A stretch of DNA of 64,000 nt from Candidozyma auris (Eukaryota > Ascomycota > Pichiomycetes > Serinales > Metschnikowiaceae). The position numbers were made by a program, and so were the translations under genes. The notes beneath the pieces were generated by a model, which did no database searches, was not told where the DNA came from, and saw only the letters and a program-made list of their open reading frames with translations. The stretch covers positions 1,860,001 to 1,924,000 of the forward strand of contig NC_072814.1 of NCBI RefSeq assembly GCF_003013715.1, in the 5' to 3' direction. Positions within the stretch are counted from its first letter, which is position 1; every line of letters starts with the position of its first letter. This document shows, one piece after another, positions 45,887 through 55,692 of this stretch.

Positions 45887-48073
45887 ATGGTTTGTAGGGA
45901 ACCGGGCTTGAAAAACCGAGAAACCACGCATACTTCGTCAAGTACCAAACCAGTCAACCCTAAAACCCCAAAATCGGCAAAATCGGCTAAGCCCGCGGCA
46001 AACGCAAAAATTACCACTCTGAAATCGACGGTGTCACAGTCAAAGAAGCCAAATCCAACGAAACAAAAACCCGAAAGCTTCTCAAAAGCGAAACACTCAC
46101 ATTCCAATAAGCCACATACCAATAAACCAAATCCCCATAATCCAACTTCCCATAATCCTAAGTCGGCTAGTCTGAAGCAACCGAAACAAAAGGCTCATCA
46201 TAACTCAAAGGCGAAACCCGTGAAACATAATAAGAATCCAGGCGGTCTGAACCAGCCAAATCAAAAGCCAGGAAAACCACCAAAAGCGAAACCAGTAAAA
46301 TCCCAAAAAGCAAAGCCAGTTGGTCTGAAGCAAACGATGCAGAAGCCAGAGAAAACCCCAAAGGCGAAACCACCGAAATCTGAAAAACCAACGGCAGGTA
46401 GTCCAAAACGAGTGATACAAAAGCCTGGAAAAACCCCAAAAGGGACCCCCGCAAATCTCAAGCAACCCAAGTCAATTCGCCTGAAGCAAGCTAAACAGCA
46501 CGTTGTAAAATCGCAGAAAACGCATCCCCCAAAACATATTAAATCAAAGGTTGCTAATCTGAAGCATGCGAAACAAAAGCATTCTCCAGGGCAGCAAATC
46601 GGGCATCAATCGCCCAAATATTCTGAACTTGATCATCATTCGTATACTGCCTTTGAGAACCCAGATTTTGGTTCCGTCAGCTATGAATTCGAAATAACAA
46701 ACGAACCAGATCCTAGTATACCCATTGATGACGAGTCAAATTTACTGTGCTCACTGCCGGACGGGTCAGACGCGTCAGCATTGGATTATGTTGAGCACTA
46801 TTCACCACTTCCATCGGGATCGCAATCAGCGGATGATGAAGAAAATGATATAAACGCGTACGAAAATGAAGAGATACAAAATGTGATGCCCAATTCGAAT
46901 GACTTCGAGGAGCTTGCGGTACATGAAATGGATTCAGAGCAAGAGACAGATGACCACGAGAAAGATGATAACCGAGTTATTCCGTCTTACATCATAGACT
47001 TTGAAGAACCAGATGAGTCGATATTATTCAGCAATCATGCAGATTCCAATAATTCCTCGAGTCTGCACGATTTTGATAGATCTACTGTGAATCCAAAGAA
47101 GCGGCTATCAGAAGACTATGCCTCCTTTGAGAGGAAACGTCAGCGAATGGAGAGATTTTCATCTCAAACCGACTCGCTTTTTAGTCCGCCACCTGCGCAG
47201 ACTTTCATTGATACTAGCCAAGGTTTCAGAGGAACATCTCAATCACTAGAGAAGTCATATTATAGACTCACTTCAGAACCGAATCCTGCGAATGTGAGGA
47301 ATGAGGAGGTGTTAAAAAAGTGCCTTCCATACGTCCTCATGAAATTCTATTCATTGAATCTTCTGTATGCGTACATCAATGACCAACTTAAAGCAATAAG
47401 ACAGGATTTGACCATTCAACATATAAAAAATGAACTTACAATGCATGTTTATCAGACCCACGCCCGAATTGCGATAGAGAATGACGACTTGGGCGAATTT
47501 AATCAATGTTTGTCTCAACTTTTCAGTCTTTACAAAGCAAACGATATTCCAGAAAAACCAGAATTCGTTCTATACAGAATAATCTACATGACGCTCACGG
47601 GAAATAACACCGAGATTAACAAAATCAGGTATAAGTATGAGGGTGTCTCAGCCTCTCAGATTGGATCTAGCGGGGGTGATCCTTTTAACGCTTGGATTGA
47701 ACCGGCGTTAACATTTTCCACCGCCATAATATGTGGTGATTACTACAATATCTTCCGATTGTACAGGCAATTTGCGACTTACCGATCAACCCGCTTGGCA
47801 TTTCATTTGCTAAATCGTCATGTTGTCTCCAAGCAGCGAGTTATGGCTCTTTCGACGATGACAAAGTCCTTCAAAAGGCTCCCTTTGTCATCGTTGGAAG
47901 AACAACTTGCATTAGACGTGGATGATATTGGCATATTGCAATACTTGAAATCTCACGGTCTCGAGCATTGCCTTGCAGGATCCGATTTAGAGTGTACACC
48001 ATGCAAGCCTATTGTCATGTCCATCCTCGAGCGTGGAGATTACAGAAAAGTTGACATCAAAGGGCAAGTCTAA
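45887..48073 (+). CDS. THP3: Thp3-like Sac3/GANP-domain protein with N-terminal Lys/Pro repeat extension
   Basis: 728 residues from the ATG at 45887. The C-terminal 270 residues are a Sac3/GANP (PCI-like) domain of the Thp3/LENG8 type: VLMKFYSLNLLYAYINDQLK, AIRQDLTIQHIKNELTMHVY and HARIAIENDDLGEFNQCLSQ match closely. Yeast Thp3 pairs with Csn12 and acts in transcription elongation and mRNA splicing in the nucleus. Upstream are a basic NPKKRLSEDYASFERKRQR segment (likely NLS, about 405-423) and an acidic stretch (250-400). At residues 20-235 there is an unusual Lys/Pro/Gln-rich tract with degenerate repeats of about 26 residues built on LKQxxQKPxKxPKAKP. S. cerevisiae Thp3 is only 470 residues, so the N-terminal extension is extra. 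Stop codons of THP3 and YUH1 are 21 bp apart. Confidence 0.88.
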   Translation: MVCREPGLKNRETTHTSSSTKPVNPKTPKSAKSAKPAANAKITTLKSTVSQSKKPNPTKQKPESFSKAKHSHSNKPHTNKPNPHNPTSHNPKSASLKQPKQKAHHNSKAKPVKHNKNPGGLNQPNQKPGKPPKAKPVKSQKAKPVGLKQTMQKPEKTPKAKPPKSEKPTAGSPKRVIQKPGKTPKGTPANLKQPKSIRLKQAKQHVVKSQKTHPPKHIKSKVANLKHAKQKHSPGQQIGHQSPKYSELDHHSYTAFENPDFGSVSYEFEITNEPDPSIPIDDESNLLCSLPDGSDASALDYVEHYSPLPSGSQSADDEENDINAYENEEIQNVMPNSNDFEELAVHEMDSEQETDDHEKDDNRVIPSYIIDFEEPDESILFSNHADSNNSSSLHDFDRSTVNPKKRLSEDYASFERKRQRMERFSSQTDSLFSPPPAQTFIDTSQGFRGTSQSLEKSYYRLTSEPNPANVRNEEVLKKCLPYVLMKFYSLNLLYAYINDQLKAIRQDLTIQHIKNELTMHVYQTHARIAIENDDLGEFNQCLSQLFSLYKANDIPEKPEFVLYRIIYMTLTGNNTEINKIRYKYEGVSASQIGSSGGDPFNAWIEPALTFSTAIICGDYYNIFRLYRQFATYRSTRLAFHLLNRHVVSKQRVMALSTMTKSFKRLPLSSLEEQLALDVDDIGILQYLKSHGLEHCLAGSDLECTPCKPIVMSILERGDYRKVDIKGQV
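46175..46586 (+). repeat. Degenerate 78-bp (26-codon) coding repeats in THP3
   Basis: Units starting at residues about 97, 121, 147, 173 (shortened), 199 and 225 of the THP3 protein. Each opens with LxQ or an equivalent and carries QKPxKxPKAKP. The unit length of 24-26 codons suggests expansion of a coding minisatellite. Confidence 0.65.
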
Positions 48074-48094
48074 TATCAAAACTATATTTGTTAC

Positions 48095-48802
48095 TCACAT
48101 GCACGCGCCAAGAGCCATTAAGGCAAAGTGATTTCTTTGAGCTTCGTCAGTGTTGTTCATATAGAATTGGATCTTCTCCACTAGCTTTGGGTCGCTTAAA
48201 ATGTGGGTCTCGTCGCACTCACCCAAATCGACTGGGCCTGTTCTTCTACCATCCAACTCATAAAGATGGCCATCAGATCCCTTCACATAAGTGATGAAAT
48301 GAAACTCAACCGATTCAGTGGCATCAGGTGCAGTGGTTTGCCCTTGATTACCATAGTTGTCGTCAAGCTGAATGTTCTGCTCCAAGCTTTCAACAAGTTT
48401 GGCCTTCTCCTCAACCAGCAGTTCACTGGAAAGCTGCAGAAGTAACAACTTGTTAACCATTGAGTCCTCAATGATAAATTCTCGAGGCAAGTTTGCCATT
48501 GCGTGGAGCAAGGCGTACAAACCGCACCCGTTCCGGATAGTTTGCTTGAACCAAATGACTTTCGAAGAGTCATGACCTTCTTTGGCGTCCTCTTGTTTGC
48601 GATATTGCTCGTAAGATTCTGTCAAAGGAAATAGCATCACTAGAGCCATTACAGGCTGCGGTAAGAATGCGAGCAATTGAGGATCAGTGATTGAAAATAC
48701 ATCATTGAACTCGAGAACTGGCGAAAGACCAATCTTGTGCGCTAAAGAGTTGAAGATTTCGGGATTCGACTCGAGAGGAATCACGCACTTGGAATCTGGC
48801 AT
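48095..48802 (-). CDS. YUH1: Ubiquitin C-terminal hydrolase Yuh1 (UCH / peptidase C12)
   Basis: 235 residues if started at the ATG 48802, MPDSKCVIPLESNPEIFN, which lines up with the S. cerevisiae Yuh1 start (236 residues). Two further in-frame upstream candidates (ATG at 48889, TTG at 48940) would add 29-46 unconserved residues. It is a UCH-family cysteine protease with catalytic Cys93 in IRNGCGLYALLHAMANLP, oxyanion Gln87 in WFKQT, His in FHFITYV, and Asp in LYELDGR. It releases ubiquitin (and Rub1/Nedd8) from small adducts and precursors in the cytosol. All active-site residues are present. It is convergent with THP3. Confidence 0.92.
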   Translation of the reverse strand: MPDSKCVIPLESNPEIFNSLAHKIGLSPVLEFNDVFSITDPQLLAFLPQPVMALVMLFPLTESYEQYRKQEDAKEGHDSSKVIWFKQTIRNGCGLYALLHAMANLPREFIIEDSMVNKLLLLQLSSELLVEEKAKLVESLEQNIQLDDNYGNQGQTTAPDATESVEFHFITYVKGSDGHLYELDGRRTGPVDLGECDETHILSDPKLVEKIQFYMNNTDEAQRNHFALMALGACM

Positions 48803-49452
48803 TAAAAAAGTTGCTGTGGTCAGCGTCTGTTCACTCGCTAGCGTCGGAGATTCAAGAATCGCTGATCCGGTCACATGATTCCTGATCATCTGATGTGTTT
48901 GGGGAATTGCCCTATTAGTAGCCTGGACCTGAAAGTCCAAGAATGTTTAACGATATGAAGCAATGACCACGGAGTCTCAAAACAGTGCCTGAGCAGTATT
49001 ATTGGGCCTTTGTTACACAAAAGCTATTTCGGGCAAAACTACGCTCCATGCACAAAAAATCAAGTACTCAAAGCTTCATGTATGGAGTTGTCCGCTGAAA
49101 GCAGTCAGGATTATAAGTGCTTCTGATGCAAATGAGAATCTGTGAGTCTTTTCAAGTCCAGCCCACCTGTTCCTTTTTCCGTAGTTTGAAATCAGGAACT
49201 CAAAATAGACCGTTCCAATGAGATCATCTCACGATAAGCTTGGACCAAAGGTCGTGGTCTCGGACCTGCATGCGTCACAAATTGACAGCTTGAGACATCT
49301 GTATTCTTTTGTGCTCAGCCTATCAGATTGTTCGCGGTTTTCATTAGTAATCCGTACATTGATATTGCAAAAACCCCACACAAGACCACTTATTTCATAA
49401 AAGGAACTCACAGAAACAGTCAAACGTGAAAGATCGTTTCTAACTGCTCCTC
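48803..49452. other. Divergent intergenic region YUH1 / membrane protein
   Basis: 650 bases; the part up to 48889 or 48940 could be coding if YUH1 used an upstream start. Nothing else is supported. Confidence 0.45.
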
Positions 49453-50988
49453 ATGCTTTGGTGTTCATTTAAGTATGCGGTTGTTCCGCTGATGGTCTTT
49501 ACCTGTTTTGCTATCTGTGCATCCTTGTTCCTGCTACCTATCCACCTTGATGTTCATCAAAATGTCATGGTGCTGTCAATTTTGACGCTTTTGATACCTG
49601 CTACTTCCTTTCTTGCAAGTGCAGTCAAAGTGCGCTCACCGATGTTGCCTGAGGAGCCTCCGGAAGGTTTTTGGGACCTCTTCTGGCTTCCGCTCTTACT
49701 TGAAGCGTTCAAATTTTTTATATTACTTGTTGCCTCCCGAATTGGCGGTCTGCAAGTAATTTTGCATCATGCCATCACTGTAGCGACGATTTTGCTGACG
49801 TTTGCTACAGTGCTTACTCTCCTCAATACACCGTATACGGAGAGGTTATATAAGAAGTTCTATCATTACAAGTCCTTGTGGGAGGATTGTTGCCGGAACC
49901 CTTTGCCGGTGTCAAAGCTCATGCATAAGGGTTCGGTGACGTCTCTTGACTCCTCGGAGTCAACGTTAACCAACGAGGCGCCCCAATTTTCTTTGGATTC
50001 ATTTTCAAGTCACTCTAGCAAAACCCTTCAACATGCACAGCTGATGCCAATCTTCTCCAATTCGCTGCAATCTCATCTGGATCTGCTCGATCAAGTATAT
50101 TCGGTCTCTCCGAAGAATACCTTGCACGTAAATTCTACTGAAGAGCCTTTTGAGTATGATACGGGAAGTCACAATCCTTATGATAGTCTATCCAGGCTGA
50201 AGCTGTTCAATGCCGAGATCCTTGCAGAGGAAGTGGATCCATTGCGTAGTGTTGAAGCCAATCTCGAAACGGATTCCAGACTCTGTCACGGAAGTACAAG
50301 TCTGGGGTCGCTCAGGAGTCAAGAATTATCCTTTCAAGAAGCTACCTCAGACGGTTCCTTGGCCTCTTCGATGTCCTCGAGGAACTCTTTTTTGCATTGG
50401 CTTCATTGGCTTTTTCCCTTTTCGACGCGACAAAAGTCGAAGGCATTTCGCAGAAGAGTTCAAAGATTGCAGATCAAGCAAAAGTTCTCGACATACAGCC
50501 TCAACAACGACAATGCTTCGCTTTTGTCCAGTAACAAGTCTTCGTCATTTGGCACAATCGACTTGGAAAGTCAAACACCGGTAACCTCCCATGTTCGCAA
50601 ATTCAATTGTCACGACTTTTATGCGTTTTCCAAATTTTCAAACGCCAATCTTGATGTGTGGTGGTCCCCTACAAACCTAGTGGATCCTGTTTTTCAAAAG
50701 TTTGGTGTGACTTTTGAGGAGATGTCTACATTCTTTTTCATTGCACATATAATTGAGCTCATTTTGGCTCAATTTGTATCATTATTTACCCTCGCATTAC
50801 CATTCATTGCATCCATACTAACATCCCTGATGGTTTTACTTTTTATCGTCTTGATGTTCGTGTCTCATCTTTTTTGTACGAACTTCCTCAAGGTGCAGAG
50901 TGAATGTTCTTACAAAATCAATATTCTTTTGGCACTACTATTGAGAGTCTGTACCTTTGTGGGACTCGCTGTTGTCATTTTGTTGTGA
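49453..50988 (+). CDS. Unrecognised multi-spanning membrane protein
   Basis: 511 residues, with an ATG at 49453. The N-terminus has four or five hydrophobic helices (about residues 8-32, 38-58, 78-97, 103-123). A hydrophilic Ser-rich segment of about 260 residues follows, including a basic patch KAFRRRVQRLQIKQK near 335. Three C-terminal helices come last (about 425-450, 452-475, 490-511), ending directly in the membrane (LAVVILL). A conserved-looking block, NLDVWWSPTNLVDPVFQKFG, precedes the C-terminal helices. The split of two membrane halves by a cytosolic-type loop resembles several yeast nuclear-envelope or Golgi proteins, but I cannot name a family. It is convergent with YPK3, 78 bp between stops. 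Confidence 0.65.
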   Translation: MLWCSFKYAVVPLMVFTCFAICASLFLLPIHLDVHQNVMVLSILTLLIPATSFLASAVKVRSPMLPEEPPEGFWDLFWLPLLLEAFKFFILLVASRIGGLQVILHHAITVATILLTFATVLTLLNTPYTERLYKKFYHYKSLWEDCCRNPLPVSKLMHKGSVTSLDSSESTLTNEAPQFSLDSFSSHSSKTLQHAQLMPIFSNSLQSHLDLLDQVYSVSPKNTLHVNSTEEPFEYDTGSHNPYDSLSRLKLFNAEILAEEVDPLRSVEANLETDSRLCHGSTSLGSLRSQELSFQEATSDGSLASSMSSRNSFLHWLHWLFPFSTRQKSKAFRRRVQRLQIKQKFSTYSLNNDNASLLSSNKSSSFGTIDLESQTPVTSHVRKFNCHDFYAFSKFSNANLDVWWSPTNLVDPVFQKFGVTFEEMSTFFFIAHIIELILAQFVSLFTLALPFIASILTSLMVLLFIVLMFVSHLFCTNFLKVQSECSYKINILLALLLRVCTFVGLAVVILL

Positions 50989-51066
50989 GTCAATGCCAAA
51001 TCAACAAGTCAACATCAAATATTGCATTAGATTAAAAGATACTTTCTATTACGATTGGCTAAAACT

Positions 51067-52494
51067 TCAGCCGGCTCTATCTTTCAACGCGGTCATTAAG
51101 TAGCTTTCATTGGTGTAGGTGAACCCATTGACATGTAAAATATCCCCCAGGCTTGTACTTGCAGGGAAGACAGCTCTTGAATCATGAGGTGTGAAAGACA
51201 TCGACGTGAACTCATCATCAAAATTCTCGGCTAATATTGGATCTGTAATCACCGGCATTATGGGAGGGAGCACTTTCGAGCTCTCACCATTTGTACCGTC
51301 GATATCCCCCCAATCAAGGTATCTAAAGAATCTATGATTTTTAAATTTCTCAAACTCAGTATCAACATTGAGTCTTTTTTGTGGATCTGGCTGCAATAAC
51401 TTGCGAAGTAAGTCCTTGGCGTCAGCGGAGAGGTAATAAGGAAACTTAAGATATTTTTTGGAATGAGTAACTTTATCCATGATTTTCTCATTTGTGTGAC
51501 CAGTAAAGGGAGGAGATCCAGTTAGCATATCAAACGCAACACAGCCTAGAGACCACCAATCGACTGAAAAGTCGTATTCGTTGCCCAAGATTACCTCTGG
51601 AGCCATGTATTGCGCAGTGCCGATCATCGAATGACGATTTTCATCTCTTGATGACACTTTTGAGAGACCAAAGTCTGTCAAGACCAAATTGCCCTCCGAA
51701 TTAAGCATGCAATTTTCCGGCTTCAAGTCTCTATAAATGACTTTGAGGCAATTGTGTAAGTAGCGTAAAGCGAGTGCAATTTGAGCGATGTAGTACGAAG
51801 CATCCCTCTCACTTAAGAATTTTTGCTGTGCCAAGTGATGAAAGAGTTCGCCTCCGTCTAAGTATTCTAAAATGAGATAGACCTTGTTCTGATCTTGAAA
51901 AGCATAGTATAGCTTCACGATATTAGGATGCGCAACCTTTTCGAGAATAGTCTTCTCGTTAAGCGTGCGCTGATAGTTGGTTTGATGTACTTCATTGGTC
52001 TCTTTGATGACCAAGGAAGCTTTGTGAAGCTGTTTCTGAGCGAAAAGCTTTCCAGTCGACTTTTCCTTGACGAGAATTACTTTCCCATACGAGCCCTGAC
52101 CGAGAACTCTAATGGGCTCGAAGTCAGCCAACTTGGGCCTGTAACTCGATAAATGATCGCTTTTCACCGAGGACGACACATATGACTCCCCGAGCTCAAC
52201 TTCATACGCCGAGGATACGCTGCTTCTGCGGCGCACTTTCATGGGAATCCCCAGGCGTGGTAAATCAGGCACCGTATCGCCGTCGAGAGCGTCCTCACTT
52301 CTGTTCACGCTGAGGAAATTGGTAACATTTCTCTTTGACAAGGCTATTGGTTGAGCTGGTTCATTGTTTGCAGCGTTGGCTTCTTCCACGTGCTCCTCGG
52401 GCTCGTCCAAAAGACGGTAGTTGAGCTGTTGGAGCCTCGAGATCAACTGAGAAACCTCGGGCTCGTCATCATCCATGGCAAATAAATCAGTCAT
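51067..52494 (-). CDS. YPK3: AGC-family protein kinase Ypk3 (S6 kinase-like)
   Basis: 475 residues, with an ATG at 52494. A regulatory N-terminus (1-120) has an RRRSSVSS site near 88-95. The kinase domain starts at about 125: glycine loop GQGSYGKV, ATP-binding Lys154 (FAQKQLHK), catalytic YRDLKPEN, then DFG in LTDFGLSKV. The activation loop reads RHSMIGTAQYMAPE. The AGC C-tail follows, with DPILAENFDDEFTS, the turn-motif region and hydrophobic motif NGFTYTNESYL. In S. cerevisiae Ypk3 phosphorylates ribosomal protein S6 under TORC1 control. Sequence and size (525 in S. cerevisiae) support Ypk3, though other S6K/SGK-like AGC kinases are close relatives. The activation loop differs from the usual TFCGTPEY. 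Confidence 0.85.
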   Translation of the reverse strand: MTDLFAMDDDEPEVSQLISRLQQLNYRLLDEPEEHVEEANAANNEPAQPIALSKRNVTNFLSVNRSEDALDGDTVPDLPRLGIPMKVRRRSSVSSAYEVELGESYVSSSVKSDHLSSYRPKLADFEPIRVLGQGSYGKVILVKEKSTGKLFAQKQLHKASLVIKETNEVHQTNYQRTLNEKTILEKVAHPNIVKLYYAFQDQNKVYLILEYLDGGELFHHLAQQKFLSERDASYYIAQIALALRYLHNCLKVIYRDLKPENCMLNSEGNLVLTDFGLSKVSSRDENRHSMIGTAQYMAPEVILGNEYDFSVDWWSLGCVAFDMLTGSPPFTGHTNEKIMDKVTHSKKYLKFPYYLSADAKDLLRKLLQPDPQKRLNVDTEFEKFKNHRFFRYLDWGDIDGTNGESSKVLPPIMPVITDPILAENFDDEFTSMSFTPHDSRAVFPASTSLGDILHVNGFTYTNESYLMTALKDRAG

Positions 52495-53361
52495 TTTTAA
52501 GCTTAAAATTTATGGACCTGTTGTCCTGCGCTGTACAAACATGAAGAAAAGCGTCAGTCTATCGTCTCGGCCATTTCGAGTTTCAAATTTCGCGTAGAGA
52601 ACGTGGAGCAGGAATCATATTTGTTACAAGACGCCAAACATAGATTATGCTTTCAAAATCTCTACGATTTTGAATAGAATGGATTGGAAGATTTATAGGA
52701 AAACTGGCTATTCTGGTGTAAGTTGTCAAACCTGTGTGGTTTTTTTTGTTCATTGCAGAGAAATTCACGTGGGTATGGACTGATAGTTCAGTTCTTTTCT
52801 CTTATTAAATAGAGAGGATAATTCAGTAGCAAATTATCAAAGACGCCATAATGTTTTACCAGCAAAGTGTTAGAGATTCAAAGGATCTTTGGTCTCGGAA
52901 TGATGCTATATGGTTGCGTTTATATCAATACTATAAATTCATTTCGATAAGTTACTCAACAATACGGCGATAAAGCTCTGATCTTCTAAGTCTTATGTTC
53001 TAGCACCTTCTTTATCTTCAAATTTACGGTAATAATCAGATAACCCATGGAATGGATTATTTAGGTTGTCATTCACATTCTCGTTATCGTAGGGCAGCTG
53101 CGAATTCCACTGTTTTTCACGAACCTAACTCCACATTCGCGATTAAGCCTAATATGCGGACCAATTCAAAATTATATGATGTAATCAAATTCAGATAACA
53201 TAATCCAACAATTTGCTTTCTTCTTATATTCCTGTAACTTAACGTCATCTACCATCGAGGAAAGTCGAACACTCACGGAGCGTTTTGATGTTGTCTACAT
53301 GGCATTTTCACCATGTCAGTTCATTAGTTATATACACCAATTTATGTATAAAGATGCACCT
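52495..53361. other. Intergenic: YPK3 promoter and 3' region of PB1 gene A
   Basis: 867 bases, A/T-rich in the right half; no gene was seen. A near-match to the recurrent motif, TGGTTGCG, occurs around 52910 but lacks the A-run. Confidence 0.5.
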
Positions 53362-54270
53362 TCAAGAAGAGACCCGAACGTATATTTTTCTTTTCGCCTG
53401 GATGTAGCCCATCATGAAGTCTTCAGACGCATACGGTTGAGCGCCATGGCTACTTGGAGATTTTAGCTTGACTGGTTTGAGGGAGGAGTCTGGAAACACC
53501 AACGAAATCTTCACCTTCTCCTTCGAACATGGCAACTTGCCTGCAAGTTTAAACATGACGACATCGACGAGTTCTGTCGGGCTGCGTAGGCGATCTTTTC
53601 GAAGCTTAATCGCCACGATATCTTCAGGAGTATCTGTGCACGAGATTTTGAGTTTGAGAACGTTTGCAGGGTCCGAATCTGCAGAGCGTGGCTGTTGCCG
53701 TATCAGCCCTAGTCGAGAATTGGAGCTTTTGTCGTGAGTATAAGGACTCATTCTTCTTTGGGCTTGAATGTGTGGTGGTAACTGCCAATTGGGCGCTCTA
53801 GGAACAGAAATTATGGATCGATCTTTCAGAGAGGTCGATGCAGTTTGTGAATTCAAGGTACGCTCTCGGGATTCTACACGATAGTGCTCTTTCTGAGCAG
53901 ACATTCTCGAGGGCGGGAGCCGGAGGTCTGCCAGAGTTGTGGAGTATCTCTTTTGAGGGTCATGCTTCTTTCTTAACTGGACATTCTTTGAGCCTCTCAT
54001 GAAGCTAGAAACTTTCGCTTTCTCCTCCATCGGTAGCGGAGGAGTGACATACTGAGATACTGGCCTCGAGGGCCTAACAGAGTGGTGAAGGTCCTCCTTT
54101 TTGAACGTTGACGGCGTTTTCGAGTCGGGCAGCTTTTTGAGTTTACGCTCCTCTTTCAATGCCGAGGTGGATGACGGGCTGGAGGGAGCTGAGTCGAATA
54201 GAGACGACTTATCACTATCTGAGTCAGACTCCGAGCTGGTTTTCCTCAGTGTATTCTCCACAGATGCCAT
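53362..54270 (-). CDS. PB1-domain protein A, short Bem1-related candidate
   Basis: 302 residues from the ATG at 54270 (the longer open frame begins only with TTG). The first 200 residues are Ser/Arg/Lys/Pro-rich and disordered-looking, with an acidic serine run SSESDSDSDKSS near the start. The last 100 residues (about 203-302) resemble a PB1 domain: NVLKLKISCTDTPEDIVAIK, then a helix SPTELVDVVMFKLAGKL, and a terminal strand IYVRVSS. The opening strand has the Lys expected of a PB1 that binds an acidic OPCA partner. No SH3 or PX domain precedes it. It is the first of three same-strand genes with PB1-like C-termini. I infer relation to the two Bem1-like neighbours from position and fold; the sequence similarity is weak. 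Confidence 0.6.
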   Translation of the reverse strand: MASVENTLRKTSSESDSDSDKSSLFDSAPSSPSSTSALKEERKLKKLPDSKTPSTFKKEDLHHSVRPSRPVSQYVTPPLPMEEKAKVSSFMRGSKNVQLRKKHDPQKRYSTTLADLRLPPSRMSAQKEHYRVESRERTLNSQTASTSLKDRSIISVPRAPNWQLPPHIQAQRRMSPYTHDKSSNSRLGLIRQQPRSADSDPANVLKLKISCTDTPEDIVAIKLRKDRLRSPTELVDVVMFKLAGKLPCSKEKVKISLVFPDSSLKPVKLKSPSSHGAQPYASEDFMMGYIQAKRKIYVRVSS

Positions 54271-55692
54271 ATTTGAAGATGCTGGTATCGAAAGTGAAGA
54301 GCAGGGAAAGTTAACAAAATATAAACACGCTTTCGCCGACGTTCCTTCGACACAGCCAGGCGGATTGCTTTCTGATACAAGAAACAAAGAGATTAGAGGG
54401 CAGACGACGTTTCTGGAACAGGAAGTTATTGTGGCCGAGAGCAGTGCAGGAAGAGCCAGCCAGCGACAAAGAGATTTACAGTTATAGTATGAAATGCTTT
54501 TTCCTTTTTACTGACATTGTGATGAATTGGCAATATGTACCGCATGGGAGCGCTGGCGCCCAATCCCGAAAAGGCTTTGTGTGCTCCATGTACACAGGCG
54601 AAGGTCGGTTGCGTTACCGAGCACTCTCTCGAATCCCAGAAGGATGCCGCATCGAATCACCAGCAAAGAATACAGCGAAAAATAGAAGATCAACTTTGAC
54701 ATCCCCTCGAGTCTAGACAAGTCCGGGGTCAGTTTGGTCGCAAATGAAAAAGACATCACACTTTAGCCACGCTACTAAACCCAGCTGCACTGCTGATTGC
54801 ATACGTCTCTTGCCTCGCCAAAAATCCTAATTCATGTATGAAGTCGCGCTCAGACTGCCTTTTTCTCGTCTATTTGCGCTACACTCTACACAACCGACAG
54901 CAAGGTGCATTGTTTGAGTAAACCTTCAGACATAGAGGCCGCATGGAATCAGCACCTGCCACAAGCCTGTTCTCGTACTGTACTTTCCCACCACGGTACT
55001 TGCAAGGGTACCTTTTTCAGCTCGCCCCTACTGATGAGGCTCTGGGGCTGTTATCACGATGATCTTCTGGGGTATTCACTCGGTTGAACATGCCCCAACA
55101 CCTATTGTCAAGGAAGATCCCCAAAGCCTCCATTTATGCTATTGAAAAGACGTTTTACCAACAGGAGAATTTCCGATGATCCTGTTGCGGGCTCGAAAAT
55201 CTTTCAAAACAAAAGAATTCTTCAACATATGCACTGGTTATGGTGCTTGACCTGTCGAATGTTCTGCCTTTGCTATGCTTGCTCTGAAAGAAGCTTCCGT
55301 CGAACCAAAAACATATCTTCTATTCAGCTTGCAAATAATATTTTATTAACTTCGAACTGTCCCATGTGAAACACAGTAATTTTATTGGTGCAAGCCTGAA
55401 CACGGCCTGCCCCCCCCTTTTATTGTCATTCTTCACGCGAGCACAATGTGCGGAGGACTCGTACTTTTCACAACAATGTTGTGTTTTCTTTTATCTTATT
55501 CCATCACATTTTTTTACTTCTAGAACAATATTACAATGACGCCTGAAATGGATTTTATCGCTATGTCGAGAGATATACCGTACTATACAGAGTTCAAAAC
55601 ATATCGGCAATTTGTTCAATATCCCCCGAGGAGCGCTATTTGTTTATGGTCTTGCAACAAGCCATGCGGGGTCACTTCAATAATTCTTCATC
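54271..55692. other. Intergenic between PB1 genes A and B
   Basis: 1.4 kb without a supported gene. It holds a C-run at about 55411-55418 and several short ATG frames of no recognisable content. No recurrent motif copy was seen. Confidence 0.5.

Noticed and set aside
46167..46470. Minus-strand frames rich in Phe/Gly/Trp over the THP3 repeats
   Set aside because: Mirror of the Lys/Pro-rich repeat codons on the opposite strand; not independent genes.
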